From: Albugo candida
Lineage: Eukaryota > Oomycota > Peronosporomycetes > Albuginales
DNA: 64,000 bases
Direction of reading: 5' to 3'
Assembly: GCA_040437565.1 (NCBI GenBank)
Contig: JBDOQK010000009.1
Coordinates: 124,001 to 188,000, forward strand
Part shown: piece after piece, positions 10,377-20,819 of the stretch
How positions within the stretch are numbered: the first letter of the stretch is position 1
Layout of the letters: every line of letters starts with the position of its first letter
Translations under genes and position numbers: made by a program
The notes under the pieces: model-generated
The model's input: only the letters and a program-made list of their open reading frames with translations
Told to the model about the DNA's origin: nothing
The model's database searches: none

Positions 10377-11608
10377 TTACGCGTGCACAGAGCTGAGGTC
10401 TTCGTCAATGTCGAATTCCGATTCGTGGGTATCTGCATCGCTGTCCATCGACCAAAGATTGCTGGTGATAAGTGTCGTCTTCTCATCGCATCCTATGTCG
10501 ACGTTTGTGTCGTGAATGCCAAGTCGATGGAGAATTTCAATAACGATAGTTTGGAGATTGGAAGTATCATTTTGTATCTCGAAATCCCAAGAGAATGCAG
10601 CATAGATATCGAGGATTTGATGCATCCACGCACGGTCTGCTTCATGGAGACGCATACGCTCCGGTTCACGTTCAAGACGAGCGCAGATTCGTCTCCATAA
10701 CAGCTCGGGATTCACGGTAATGTGAACAGTGTAGAATTGAATTCGTCGAAGATTTTGGATTTCTTGCATTTGTTCTTGGATCAGAGGCTGTAAGAGATGT
10801 CCTTTGCGTGCGTAAAAGACCGCGCTGTAGGGAGATCTATCCACAAAAACGGTGTGATTCTTTCTTGCAGACGCCAAACAAAGTCGATTTTCGAGTCGAA
10901 GAATGCTTTGGAACCTGAGCATACAAAGTCATTGATACGNNNNNNNNNNNNNNNNNNNNNNNNNNNNNNNNNNNNNNNNNNNNNNNNNNNNNNNNNNNNN
11001 NNNNNNNNNNNNNNNNNNNNNNNNNNNNNNNNNNNNNNNGTGAACAGTGTAGAATTGAATTCGTCGAAGATTTTGGATTTCTTGCATTTGTTCTTGGATC
11101 AGAGGCTGTAAGAGATGTCCTTTGCGTGCGTAAAAGACCGCGCTGTAGGGAGATCTATCCACAAAAACGGTGTGATTCTTTCTTGCAGACGCCAAACAAA
11201 GTCGATTTTCGAGTCGAAGAATGCTTTGGAACCTGAGCATACAAAGTCATTGATACGCGAGGTTTTGGAAGGGAAATCGCGCGTACCAATTACAGACCCA
11301 ATACGTCTCCATCAACAGCGATTGAGGGTCGAGGGAGTACGAAGGCATGTCCAGAAACGCTTCATCCAGGACCGGGTATCCTCGCGCTCGCATTTCGTTG
11401 CAAATGACCGTTTTCCCGGAGCCTAGAAATAAAAAGTACAGTCCGATACAATGTGGTAAGCATGTGGCAGTGCGTGATCGAGTGAATAGGCACCGTGACA
11501 TCCTTCCAAGCAAACGACAGTGAGTTGTGGACGTGAGCTTTCCATTATACGACTGAAATCGACTTGCACCATTTTTGGCGGGAATTCTTTCGCGATGATT
11601 GGCGCCAT
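10377..11608 (-). CDS. P-loop nucleoside/nucleotide kinase-like protein
   Basis: Three exons. Exon 1 is 11494-11608 and exon 2 is 11287-11422. Exon 3 is complete as 10377-10914; its 5' part is repeated at 11040-11232 by gap 5. Intron 1 (71 nt, GTGCCT...CTAG) splits the Walker A motif: joining gives EGCHGSGKT. Intron 2 (54 nt, GTACGC...TCAG) removes an in-frame TGA and gives WVCNWFQSILRLENRL. The spliced protein is 262 aa. A DRS box (FVDRSPYSAVFYA) and a C-terminal R-x3-R-x3-E region (CARLEREPERM) match deoxynucleoside/thymidylate kinase-like P-loop kinases or the AAA_28 (NadR-like) group. The substrate is not determined. The last ~50 residues are acidic and outside the kinase fold. Confidence 0.75.
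10722..11257. repeat. Assembly gap 5 with 218-bp direct flanks
   Basis: Bases 10722-10939 recur as 11040-11257 around 100 N, duplicating the start of exon 3 of the P-loop kinase gene and part of its second intron. Confidence 0.9.
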
Positions 11609-11673
11609 TTTCGTATTTCAACCAATAAAAATGAATTTCTTACTCGTACTTAATAACCGCGCATACTTAATAC

Positions 11674-13695
11674 CTATTGTATCATACAGGTAGATGACAA
11701 ATCCTTCCTACAGAATCCGCATCGCCAAATCTCATCGTTTCTGATTGCAATAAACTCCTCCCATCCCACAGAACGGATCATCGACGTGTGTGGTACCACT
11801 ACATCACTTCTCCTTCCATCCGTATCCCTCTCTTTCTCTCTCTTCTCCGTACACAAACCGCTTTGCACTTTACATTCTATCGATTGTGCACATTCCAAAT
11901 GACATTTTTCGGCTTCCATGCGATCAAAAACGTGCTTTCTCGCTCTCAATGGCATCTCCTCACACTGATTTCGATTCTCCGCACTGTGTTTCTGCCGCTG
12001 ACGTTTTTTCTTCCGCGCTCGATACTGCTGAAAAATATGAGATTCTCGATAGTAATGACACAACTGAGACTCCAAGAGCTCGTGATCGACACACACGAGC
12101 GGTTCCTTCATGTACATTTGTGCGGGAACGGTTCCTTCCTCGAGAATCGCTTCCTTTCGATCACAAGCCTTTTTCTCCATAAACGATTCATTCACTTGAG
12201 ACGGAATCGACTGATCTCTCGGATTGTGAAGCGGAAGCTTGAGGTATCGACAGATCGCGTTGCATCGATGAGACTCTAAAAAGCGTGCAAACCCTCGAAG
12301 TGACAGATTCCCCTTACCGAATTCCTTCCCACGTCGCGTGTGAATCTGTGGGTCCGTGTAATGATCTCCAACGCCTTGAATATCGACAATGAGCATTTGA
12401 TGACCCGATATCTCATATGTGAAATGAGAGAATGCTTGCGGCGTATTACGTTCCAATTCGCTTACGTATCCGAAATTGTTATTGTGCTTTTGATATTCGC
12501 CGGCAATGTAAGGCTCCACACCACAAATTGTTCCTCGTAATGTCCAATCGTGTTGAGAGACGGATGGAGATAGAGTCGAAATTGGCTGATTTGGAGTTTG
12601 AAGAGATATCAATTGTAAGATCCACGCTTCCAGAAACTTGACACGGCGTGGAGGATTGTAGCTATTGTACAACGTGGCGAATTTCGCGGCTACAGCTTGC
12701 ATTTCCACATCACGAAAATACGTGTCGGGATTCTCATTCGGATTCATCGCCACTTTAGCCACATACGTCAATGACGACGGAATACGACCGACTTGCATGC
12801 TCATGTCTTGCAAATGATATACCTGTCGAAGCCCGCCTTGCGCGAACGGTGTTTGATCCAATTTGACTTGAATTCGACTACTGGTCCACTACGATTCATT
12901 GTATCGATCAAAGGTGTACATTGCGTGTGGAATGCGTACCTTGCGCTCCTGCGAGTCGAATACGTGTTTGATTGCTTCTCGTTCCTTTAAAAGTGTAAAG
13001 TCTGGCGGGCCAATGGCAATCTGTGTCAAATATCTATCCGATCGATTGACCGGGTCCACAGCTGTATAGAAATCGCGTCAGTATCATAATATTCGTATCG
13101 ACGTTTACGTACAATTCCCCAGCGATTGTTCCGCTTGTTGCTCGTCCACAAGCTGTAATCTCCGCTCTTTGAACTCTGTAATTGTGATAAATCCTTCTTG
13201 CAGTAATTTCTGAAGATTTTGAAGCTTTTCATCGTGAGGCTCCTCGCCAATTGATATTTTATCAAAAGATTGATTTTTCACAAAACGTGGAGCCCTTTTG
13301 ATGGATTCCCAACTTTGATCCGACGGCGTGTAAGCGATCGCTTCCATAATACGTTCTTCATAAACCATATTTTCCGAATACGCTCTTCGTCGTCTGATAT
13401 GGCCTGTCAACTCGCTGGCAGTGGTTGACACATTGCAAACCGTTTGTATGCTTATTTCTTCAGTGGATGGCCATACGTATGGCTCTGCGCACGGCAGAGG
13501 CGATGAGAAGATGACCGATAGATCGAGACTAAAACCTCTTTTCCTTCCATCTTGTAGGAACACAGCACACGCGGATGAAATCGATGATACAATCAATGAG
13601 CGAGGATGTAATTCCGCGATACAAATCGTTTGTATGACGTTCGAGTGCATAGAGTTCATTGGAGGTGTGTACTCGTCTTCTTTTATAAGAGACAT
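11674..13695 (-). CDS. Alpha-kinase (eEF2K/MHCK type)
   Basis: Three exons: 13113-13695, 12940-13061 and 11674-12888. Introns are 51 nt each (GTACGT...ACAG and GTACGC...GTAG). The joined frame is 640 codons. Residues ~195-235 carry FTLLKEREAIKHVFD, then the alpha-kinase core begins: WTSSRIQVKLD, PFAQGGLRQVYHLQD (Gly-rich nucleotide contact), YVAKVAMN, then MLIVDIQGVGDHYTDPQIH, GKGNLSLRGF and the zinc module SHRCNAICRYLKL. These are the hallmark eEF2-kinase motifs. Alpha-kinases phosphorylate residues in helices; eEF2K stops elongation by phosphorylating eEF2. The C-terminal region here is very basic (RARKKKRQRQK), with no Sel1 repeats seen, so the eEF2K name is by core similarity only. The gene's 3' end lies 66 bp from the P-loop kinase start. 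Confidence 0.88.
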
Positions 13696-14474
13696 TTGAC
13701 TCTATTGAATGAGACACTGTAAAGCGATATGGCGCGCAGACATGCAATGGAGAGGAATCAGACGTCCAATTCAGTCCAAAGAGCAGATATACTACTAGTC
13801 GACGCGAATGCTCGATTCTTTTTTATATCGGTCCTTCTATAAAACACATTGAGACAGCCAATAGGAGATGTATTATAAGATGTTTTATGCGTGGCAGCGA
13901 TTCGATATCGCAATGTACAGCCGGCTGGTGCTAAGGAGACGTATTGGAGTGGTGAGAGAGATGGGATGCTTAATTACGTTAACTTGTGCTCCAAACGAGT
14001 CGATTATCCACGCATGTAGGTGACGTATGCGTCAGTGCTTTTGCCGGGGGATGATCCCGCGTTGTAGCTTTTACTGCGTTCTACCACTTTTGATCAGTGT
14101 CCGCACAGCTGTCTGCTGACCGATGAATGTATTGCCACTCAGTACGTCGCCTTTCACATGACAGTGTGCGAGCCGTTGGTACTTCTGCTCGTATTTTAGA
14201 CATACAAATTCCATCTATAGCTATAGATTATAACCAAGCTTTCTGCTGCGTTAAGAGCCGCATTGCAGGTCTATACTCTCTACAAACGCTTCTCTTTCGT
14301 ATGCGTAGATACGTCATACGAAACATAATCCGTCTACGCATCTTTCAATAGTACTTTGGGTACAAGAAGCAACGTCATCGCGACGCAACAGCTTCCACAA
14401 AAACCACATCATCTAATATCATACTTGTAATATTAGTAAACTATCGCGATAGTAAAGAAAACAAACCGACAAAT
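13696..14474. other. Divergent intergenic region
   Basis: About 780 bp between the divergent alpha-kinase and Rab3GAP genes. Nothing coding is convincing; a 74-codon frame at 14127-14351 has no supporting features. Presumably two promoters. Confidence 0.5.
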
Positions 14475-17400
14475 ATGGAGAATCGCTCGCAGTCGGAAGA
14501 TGACTTTCAGTCCCAATTTGTGGACTATACGAACGCAACGTCATTCGAATACTTTATATCTTCCATAGAGAATGTCATTGACAAATGGAATCTCGAAAAT
14601 AAAGGCCACATACCTCACACTGTTTTGAATTCTCTTTCCACATGCGCTACTGATACCACCGAATCAGATGAGAGACCGTGTGCGTGCACGAAATGCATCG
14701 CACCGCCGGTACACACATTCGATTCCAATACCAATGCAAAGTACGAGCTATTACCCATCGAAACGACCTCACGCGCCACTGATACGCCTCTCTCCGTCCC
14801 GTTCGCTGCAAACGCATCGACACCGCATAGCTGTTATTTGATGATTCTTTGTGGTAGCGATGAGCACAATTTTCAATCAAACAATGAAATGAGTCATCGG
14901 AAATGGCGCGTAGGAATGGAACACTTTACGCCCACGATGCTTTCTATTGCAAATTCCGACAGAGATTCACCAAATGTATTGGAAAATGGACAGAATGCTT
15001 CATCGTATACGAATGGCTGGTCAGAATATCGAATGGATGAGGATGAAGATGCAGAAACGAGACCACACGAATGGAATACAGAGGTCACGTGGCATCCTCA
15101 GCTGCTGAATCAGATGCTTTGTCGATGGTTTGGAGTATCGGAAGCTATTCTGATTCTTCGAGTCACGTATCCATGTGGTATCTCTGATAGTGGAAGAGCC
15201 AGCAATAGCATTATCCTCCAAGGGTTTTGTTCATCTCAATCGAACGTGAATGGGTTGGACGACCAATTACTACACGCAAAGGTGGAAGAGATGGACGGAG
15301 ATGAAGCCAAATATATACTATCGTCATTGACATTGGCACTCGAGCATCGAAATTGCACACTTCCATTCTTTGTACCAGTGAATGATCTAAAAGAAGGAAA
15401 TTGGCTTGGAGGCTCGATTCCTGGCTCATACGGAACCACAAGTCTAACGTTTGAGACGCAACGCGTACAAGAAGTGTGGTTTCCACAGAGTTGTATCAGC
15501 GGTCTTTTGGACTACTTCAAATCAAAGCTGCAGCTACCAATCGACACAGCTCATAACGATGCTTTTGAAAGGAGTAAGGGATGCCTGGAACCAGGAATTC
15601 GGGTATCCGCGTGGTATAAATATCAATGGTTCCCATCTACTCCAACTGAACGTGATGGGATCAAAAGTAGCGATGCGTTTCCATGGCGTACCTCAGCGTT
15701 GTTGACACGCCATTCTGCGTCCAGACGTCGACGGAAAGAGCTGTTGAAGCTTTTATTTGGGAAGAAGAGCATCAGCGAAGATACACCATACTGGGGATGC
15801 TGTCGGTTCCCTATCAAGCGGATGGATCTCGTGGTAGCATGGAAAAATCTTCGTGAAGGAACATTTGTCGATAATGCGGTTCACTCTACGTTGAATCCCG
15901 TGGATGCTCCAGAGTGGTTTCTTCGAGCTACATTCCATTCATTCCGTGCAATCAACGAACGGAAGCCTGAAATGCCACTCAGCAAGCTACTTGCCAACTT
16001 GACACAGGCATATTCGAACGCAAGAGAGCTTGGTAAGGATCTTCTCGTGACGGAACTATCTCCACCATTGCATCGTCCTTCGTCTTGGATGTCAAGAATC
16101 ACCGATGATGCCACAAATGGTAGCAAACAAGAACTCAACCATTCAGCTTCAACGTCTGATACTGTCGAAGAAGCTTTGAAGATGACCTCACAAACCTCAC
16201 GCTCTTTTCATGATTCTATCCCTGCAGCCCGTGCCGCAGTGGTTTTTGGAAACGCTATTGGGTCATTGACTTCTTCCATTATGGCGGCGGCGACGTGGAA
16301 AGGAACGGATATCAAAATCATACAAGAAGTGATACAAGATCTTTTTAGCACGTCAATGACGTCGACCGGACATCAGGAGTCTAGCACTTTATCGTCGAGC
16401 TCAATGAACCTTCAGGATGACAACGACGAAACATTTGATGCTCGTTGTGCTACTTCCTCCGAGCCACAAAGCTTTGTCTCCGAGTTTGATGTGAGTTGGA
16501 TCAGTCATACTGCCCCACCTGATACGTTGACATCCGCTTTGGCTTGTCGGATGGGAATGTTACGTACGTGTTCCTTCATTCTCAAAACACAGCATTTGAC
16601 GTAACGTTGTTGCCATTTGTTCCCTGTAGACGGTGTGACTGCCATGTCGCTACTTTGGGTTGAATTTGTGAGCAGGTTGCGCGATTGCTGGAGTGAATAT
16701 CGTCTTGTTCCGCATCTTGTAAGCCTCGGAATCATCTTTGCAATCTAGCGGATAAAGCTATTTGTCTTGTGCAAGTAGGGGATTGATTCCGCGTGGAATG
16801 AGCCTTCGAAGGGAGCCAAGCGGAGTAGTCTTTGGCTGAATGGAATCCGCTCCCACGAACAGATGCAATCCATGGAGATGGCATTCGCTCCAGACTTTCG
16901 CTGCTGCTTACTTCATCAGAAATTACAGCTTTTGAACGGCTGCATACTTCGTCGTGCTGTTCAAATTCGGGATCCTGAAAGGTATCACAGTAAAGAAAAC
17001 GGATCGACTGTAAATTTGGGCGAAGAGGGAAGCAGAAGCGAGGATGAGTATTTCGATACAATGGAGCATCTCCACGATGAATTGTACATCGCTCCATCGA
17101 ATCCATTAAATCAAAAACCACGCGGAGTTTTGACAGCTTCAAAGCATCAACTCAAGCTGTTACTCACAGGTGCCACAATGAACGAGCCAATACTTCAGGC
17201 TGCTTTGCCGCTTACGGAAGATATCGCTCAACAGCACGAGGAAATACTGACCCGTCTAGGCGGGACTTCAGAGTCTGTACGCCTTCGCCAAGAGATGCAA
17301 AGCGCCACATTAGTATCGGACATGCAAGCATTCAAAGCTGCAAACCCTGGGGCCGTCTTGGCAGACTTCATACGGTGGTATACGCCCAAGGACTGGACAT

Positions 17401-18611
17401 CATTCGAACTGGGATCCTCAGCTAGTACGGCTACGGAGGAATCGAATATGGTGCTTTCGGTTGAGGAATCTTCGCTTCCATTGACTGGCAAAGATAAATG
17501 GTGGTTTTCCGGTAAAGGGATGCTTTCACAGCGCACGAGGCCAATAGACGATTTAGATTCCAATGTAACTCGAAATTTGTGGCAGGACATGTGGGAAAAA
17601 TGCTGTCCGAAACCGGTGGACGAGCAGAAAGCGCTGTTTACTCCCGACCATGAGGCTGAGAAAGTATTTCATTATTTGGAGACGATTCGGCCTGTTGAAA
17701 TGTTTCACCAAATGCTAGTTGCTGCAATGGGAGGCTGTGTATACACGTTGCTGACAGTTTTCGATACTCCAAGCGCCGTTCACTCCGATGGAAAGAAGTG
17801 GAATACTGGCAGCAACAAACGCGATTCTCTCGACAAAAAGATCGATGCTCTTCCTGCATACATAGGGACACACATGAGAAAAGTTGTGGATGTCAGTGAC
17901 CGTGCGGTGTCTTTGTTAGATGAAGCCTTGACAGAATCACAACAATTGAATCAACCAATACGGCAAGCAGGTTCGATATTAACAGCTGCGATGGAAATGG
18001 CTTTGGATGCGTGTTGGAATGTTGTAATGGTCGTGGAAGACGTTGAGCTGTTGATGTCGGAAGCGCTTAGTCTTCTCAACTACCTCACTTCTCCTATTTA
18101 TCGAGAAAGGAAAAGTAGCGATTGCGAGCTCATCAAGTACTGGGACATGGTTGACTCCATGTTACAGAGCTCGCACAACTGTGTCTTTCCCTTACCCAAA
18201 AAGCATAACATGACAGCAGTACATTCCCACTCCACAATTCGCACTCACATCTCCACTTTATATCAGTTCCCCACGGCACCAAACAGCTATGCGTCATCCA
18301 ATTTCTCTGATACAAGCGATTCCGTGCCCCAGCTAACTGAACCGATCCAACGAGAGTATGTACTCCGATCGATATGCTGCCGATCCTTCCTTCAAGAAAA
18401 CAATGTCAATATCCATAGAGTCAACCGATGGCAAGCACATAGAGAGTTAGAAGAGCGTGAGGAGAACAATTTTGTATCGAAATTAGAAACCACATCAGCT
18501 CAGCTCCTGGCCAGCAGCGGTAAGACCCCTCTTGGGATTAATCGAATGTATGCTCGCTTCACAAAGCAGACAGTTCGATTCGCATTATTACTCAGTGAAT
18601 CTGAGTTTTAG
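14475..18611 (+). CDS. RAB3GAP1: Rab3GAP catalytic subunit
   Basis: Three exons: 14475-16563, 16630-16718 and 16863-18611, with introns of 66 nt (GTACGT...GTAG) and 144 nt (GTAAGC...ACAG). The joined frame is 1,309 codons, longer than the ~980 aa of animal proteins because of Ser/Asn-rich insertions. Family blocks seen: the N-terminal FEYFISSIENVIDKW; mid-protein LLWVEFVSRLRDCW with PDFRCCLLHQKLQLLNGCI spanning the second intron; TLVSDMQAFKAANPG followed by DFIRWYTPKDW; and the LWQDMWEKCCPKP, AEKVFHYLETIRP blocks. Rab3GAP1 with Rab3GAP2 activates GTP hydrolysis on Rab3 and acts as the GEF for Rab18 in ER-lipid and autophagy traffic. The partner subunit is not in this window. Exon 2 is only 89 nt. 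The 144-nt intron could hide a micro-exon. Confidence 0.92.
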
Positions 18612-19028
18612 AAGTGGGCGTTCACGCCATTCATTTTAGGGTTTAGTGTTTAGTGTTTAGCGTATAAGCTGGATGAAAGCATAGATTTTGGTGAAAGGCT
18701 TGAGAAGGCATGCGATGGAAAATTGCACTCCAGTGCTGCGTACAGAGAGGAATGTTTACGAGGANNNNNNNNNNNNNNNNNNNNNNNNNNNNNNNNNNNN
18801 NNNNNNNNNNNNNNNNNNNNNNNNNNNNNNNNNNNNNNNNNNNNNNNNNNNNNNNNNNNNNNNNCTGAGTTTTAGAAGTGGGCGTTCACGCCATTCATTT
18901 TAGGGTTTAGTGTTTAGTGTTTAGCGTATAAGCTGGATGAAAGCATAGATTTTGGTGAAAGGCTTGAGAAGGCATGCGATGGAAAATTGCACTCCAGTGC
19001 TGCGTACAGAGAGGAATGTTTACGAGGA
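18601..19028. repeat. Assembly gap 6 with 164-bp direct flanks
   Basis: Bases 18601-18764 recur as 18865-19028 around 100 N, repeating the last codons of the Rab3GAP gene and the intergenic stretch. The duplicated part contains a short GTTTAGTGTTTAGTGTTTAGCG run. Confidence 0.9.
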
Positions 19029-19093
19029 GATATCACTTCGATTCTGCAACTTCTTAAGTAGTGTTTTGCACACTATTAGTGGAAGTTTCGGAT

Positions 19094-19810
19094 ATGCAAG
19101 GAAGGACATCACCTTATGCGAAAACTGTTGGCGGCAAACTGCGATTGAAAGGGAACGCCACCGCTTTGTACGTGAGGAAATACATGATCACGCAATGTAT
19201 GTTTCAAATGTGTGCTTTGCATAGATCGAAGAAAAGGAAACGAAGTAGAAAGTCGGAACAAGTCGAGCCAAAACTCGAAGACGACAATTCCCAGATCGAT
19301 CAACCTAGTGCGGAAGATCTATTAACCAAATGCAAAGGGACAGGAAGGATTTTATCTTCTGGTACAACGCTGATGGGTCAAATCGGAACAAAATTTTTAC
19401 AAGAATTGAGTGTCGGTGATGCGATCATCATTCAGCATCCCACATCACTGGTGGAAGAAACACGAATCCTGCGAATGGTTTTAAGTGACGTATCGGCCTC
19501 TCTGAGCTCCCCATTTTCCACCGACCTGATTTCCAGCACTGCATTTCATTATATAAAAGCTCCCAAAGATGATGATGAACAAGAGAATGAATCGACTTTG
19601 AAAAAAAGGATTTTGAAGAGCGATGAAAAGAATGCATTTGGAACGTACGCAGGTGGGACAGAAATGGGCACGGAGCTCACGTACCGAGTAAAGAAGAGTG
19701 GTGTCTATGGTGGTTATCAGATTATTCGAGAAAAGGCATCCGCAGTGCGAACACGTGAGGAGCTCTTGGACTTTCGGGAGAAAAAGAAAGGAGATCGCCA
19801 TTGTATGTGA
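19094..19810 (+). CDS. Nuclear-type protein with FAM32A-like N-terminus
   Basis: Two exons, 19094-19167 and 19225-19810, with a 57-nt intron (GTACGT...ATAG) that starts inside a TTA codon. The spliced protein is 219 aa. The N-terminus TVGGKLRLKG followed by ALSKKRKRSRKSE matches the start of FAM32A-type proteins (GGKLKLKG then a lysine-rich stretch), small nuclear proteins associated with the spliceosome. The remainder is not FAM32A-like: it has GTGRILSSGTTLMGQ, GDAIIIQHP and a stretch ending FSTDLISSTAFHYIK, then a C-terminal region with FGTYAGGTEMGTELTYR. I do not recognise that second part. The start was chosen at the first ATG in frame (19094); an upstream extension has no ATG. Confidence 0.7.
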   Translation: MQGRTSPYAKTVGGKLRLKGNATALYVRKYMITQCMFQMCALHRSKKRKRSRKSEQVEPKLEDDNSQIDQPSAEDLLTKCKGTGRILSSGTTLMGQIGTKFLQELSVGDAIIIQHPTSLVEETRILRMVLSDVSASLSSPFSTDLISSTAFHYIKAPKDDDEQENESTLKKRILKSDEKNAFGTYAGGTEMGTELTYRVKKSGVYGGYQIIREKASAVRTREELLDFREKKKGDRHCM

Positions 19811-19944
19811 TGGAATTACATCTTTTGCATGTAGCAATAGCCTCTTGTGATCGCTCGTACACGCGCAAGAGCAAGTCCATCGTATCTCACGAGTAGAAAT
19901 GACTTTCGACGCTCAACCTTTCACTTAGGTTTGTATGTTTCGAT

Positions 19945-20777
19945 TCACATTGCCCAAAATTCTTCAAATTCTTGTAATTCTTGTTCTTGACGATGTTGCA
20001 ATGGTATTATTTTTCCCAGGCCTCCTGCTCTTTTGTGACGATCACTCGGTTTGAAGTCCATGCTTTGCTCATCGTTGAGCTCCAGAAACGGCTCTTTTGA
20101 ACAACGGTCAATACGGTCTATCCATAAGAAACTGAGGTTATAGTGATATGGCTGCACTGAATCCTAAAGCCGCTTTACTTTCTGCAATTCTTCGGTCGTT
20201 GTTTTTGTACCACCTCAATAATAGACGAACTACTAAAAGCACAGTGAGTGTGCTCGATACCACTACCAACGAAATCCATTCCGCAGTGCTGATATGTGCC
20301 GGATTTCTTGAGATAGTACTTGTGGTGTTGCCCCTTTGTGTCGACGACAACAATACAAAAGTACCTGTGCACAACGCGTACAGAGTTGAGACCTGAATTT
20401 CGATAAAGTCACTAGAAGAAATGAACCTATAAAATGCGCTGAAGCTGCGACTTCAGTATCTATGAGAAGTGGAGCAAAGATATGTGTCGGGAGCGTCAAC
20501 AATGCGGGTGAAGTGCAGTCAATTGAGATAGAGTATGCTAAAGTAGTTTGCGAATCAAAATGAGGAACCCGAGGATCAATAATGTACCGTATTGTCGTCG
20601 CTGCAATTTCGATATGATATTTACTGGTTCGAGTTGGATCCGTGTGCATGATCTCCGCTTTTGTTGGCTAAGCGTAACCTCTGACCATTCAATGCATACA
20701 AAACAGCGCGGTGTACGGGATAAAGACTCTTTCTCCGTCAGAGACGTAGAAAACGCAAAGGTAAGCACTTGATCCAT
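19945..20777 (-). CDS. Putative single-pass membrane protein (exons unresolved)
   Basis: Several short minus-strand frames appear to be exons of one gene. The clearest block is 20138-20374, with a strong membrane segment (WISLVVVSSTLTVLLVVRLLL) followed by a basic RWYKNNDRR stop-transfer. A 46-nt intron (GTGCAG...ATAG) would join it to a cytosolic tail, NRIDRCSKEPFLELNDEQ, ending EFEEFWAM at 19945. Upstream, 20400-20650 reads a soluble region with TLPTHIFAPL and possible lumenal character. The likely first Met is at 20777 or in another frame near there. The topology suggests type I; a PIG-X-like ER protein was considered but the motifs are too weak. The exon borders at the 5' end are not fixed. 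Confidence 0.35.
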
Positions 20778-20819
20778 TTTCGATTATGAAGGTACTACCT
20801 GTGAAAATTAATATAAACT

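Noticed and set aside
18901-18925. GTTTAGTGTTTAGTG run considered as telomere-like repeat
   Set aside because: Only two to three imperfect units inside an intergenic region between two genes; too short to be an interstitial telomere.
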